Source: Pseudarthrobacter phenanthrenivorans Sphe3
GTDB lineage: Bacteria > Actinomycetota > Actinomycetes > Actinomycetales > Micrococcaceae
Length of the DNA: 64,000 nt
Assembly (NCBI RefSeq): GCF_000189535.1
Contig: NC_015145.1
Location: 2,728,001-2,792,000 of the forward strand
Direction of reading: 5' to 3'
Positions within the stretch are counted from its first letter, which is position 1. Each line of letters opens with the position of its first letter. Both the position numbers and the translations under genes were made by a program. This document shows, one piece after another, positions 63,450 to 64,000 of this stretch. The notes beneath the pieces were generated by a model. It did no database searches. It was not told the DNA's origin and saw only the letters and a list, made by a program, of their open reading frames with translations.

Positions 63450-64000
63450 TCAGGCCGCTGCCCGGTCCTGGATCCGTCCGCCGAACCAGTGCTCTATCAG
63501 GGAGCGGGCGATGGAAAGCCTGCTGGAGATGGTGATGTCCCCGTTCAGTACGGCTTCCTGGAGTTCCTCCCGGTTGAACCAGCGCGCCCTGGTGACCTCA
63601 ACGCCGTCGGGCCGTGCCTCGGCGTCATTGGTGACGGCGGTAAATCCAAGCATAAGGGAGGCCGGGAACGGCCAGGACTGCGATCCCAGGTACTGGCATG
63701 CCGTGACCCTGACCCCCACCTCTTCGTAGATCTCCCGGACCACGGCCTGTTCAAGGGATTCCCCCGGTTCCACGAACCCGGCCAGCGTGGAATAGTTCGT
63801 GGCGTCCTTCGGGCCCCCGCCGCCCAGCAGCAGCCTTCCGTCGGGGCCCACCACGGTGACGATGATCGCCGGATCAGTGCGGGGATAGTGCTCCGACGAG
63901 TCAGCAGGGCACCTGCGCATCCAGCCGCCGGATTCCACATTGGTGGGCGTTCCGCAGCGGGGACAGTGGGTATGGCCGGCGTGCCAGTTTGCAATGGCAC
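63450..64000 (-). CDS. nudC: NAD+ diphosphatase/deNADding enzyme NudC, 5' end outside window
   Basis: The frame is open to the window edge, so the N-terminal part of the protein is missing. The visible 183 or so residues begin in a zinc ribbon (HCPRCGTPT and a later CPADSSEHYPR). The Nudix box GFVEPGESLEQAVVREIYEE follows, then the NudC-specific SQSWPFPASLM. NudC hydrolyses NADH and removes NAD caps from RNA. It is the counterpart of Rv3199c next to uvrD2. Confidence 0.93.
   Translation of the reverse strand, partial: AIANWHAGHTHCPRCGTPTNVESGGWMRRCPADSSEHYPRTDPAIIVTVVGPDGRLLLGGGGPKDATNYSTLAGFVEPGESLEQAVVREIYEEVGVRVTACQYLGSQSWPFPASLMLGFTAVTNDAEARPDGVEVTRARWFNREELQEAVLNGDITISSRLSIARSLIEHWFGGRIQDRAAA

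Noticed and set aside
63545..64000. 151-codon frame overlapping nudC at the window edge
   Set aside because: The nudC frame continues with its zinc ribbon to the edge, so the overlapping frame is a shadow.

Overview
The window is high-GC, gene-dense actinobacterial chromosome. It contains a WhiB regulator, the MtrA-MtrB-LpqB signalling set, a PdtaS-type kinase, UvrD2, a SigK/RskA pair, and many GTG/TTG and apparently leaderless starts. From protein character and gene order the best guess is a Micrococcaceae member such as Arthrobacter or Pseudarthrobacter; no rRNA or database match was available to confirm this. There are about 51 protein genes and two identical initiator tRNA genes. I see no insertion sequence, prophage, CRISPR array or resistance island, and no gene-free stretch reaches 300 bp.

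Layout. 1-3.7 kb: the tail of a degenerate FtsK/SpoIIIE-like protein, a small membrane protein, whiB1 and the convergent kinase pdtaS. 3.8-8.6 kb: the very large NAD-dependent glutamate dehydrogenase. 8.7-13.2 kb: a poorly characterised cluster (MinD/CpaE-like ATPase, SAF/CpaB-like membrane protein, small excisionase-like HTH protein, an uncharacterised 189-aa protein, a LysM membrane protein and an Rv3235-family protein) ending at secA. 13.3-23.5 kb: secA, a YcaQ-type glycosylase, the ribosome hibernation factor, comF, lpqB, mtrB and mtrA, all on the minus strand. 23.7-29.9 kb: a tightly overlapping plus-strand run (membrane protein, DUF4129, DUF4350, MoxR ATPase, DUF58) followed by a DUF4166 gene. 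29.9-37.3 kb: a MetE-like protein lacking zinc ligands, chorismate mutase and a peptide-type ABC transporter. 37.3-41.7 kb: mnmA, a cysteine desulfurase, a lipoprotein and a J-domain protein. 41.8-46.6 kb: trmL, sigK-rskA, a PIG-L deacetylase and etfBA. 46.8-54.2 kb: an HtrA-like protease, a TPM/coiled-coil protein with pspA, photolyase and a cytochrome b membrane protein. 54.3-64 kb: twin initiator tRNAs, a UPF0182 protein, a Lon-like PDZ protease, a DUF2342 metalloprotease, a YgjP-like hydrolase, uvrD2 and a partial nudC.

Several blocks match gene order I recall from Mycobacterium tuberculosis: whiB1-pdtaS; secA1-hpf-comF-lpqB-mtrB-mtrA; the Rv3015c-mnmA-cysteine desulfurase-etfAB stretch; and Rv3193c to Rv3199c. 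The common theme is envelope homeostasis and protein export: SecA, MtrAB/LpqB, MoxR/DUF58, HtrA, TPM/PspA, LysM and the YlbL-like protease. Translation-related genes (hibernation factor, MnmA with cysteine desulfurase, TrmL, initiator tRNAs) are interspersed.

The most interesting less-explained signals are the orphan CpaE/SAF/HTH/LysM/Rv3235 neighbourhood with a four-copy 10-bp-period TCAA array; a repeated TAnnnT-six-bases-start-codon arrangement implying leaderless mRNAs; a CRP/GlxR-like palindrome before the peptide transporter; and the MetE-like protein without its zinc site.
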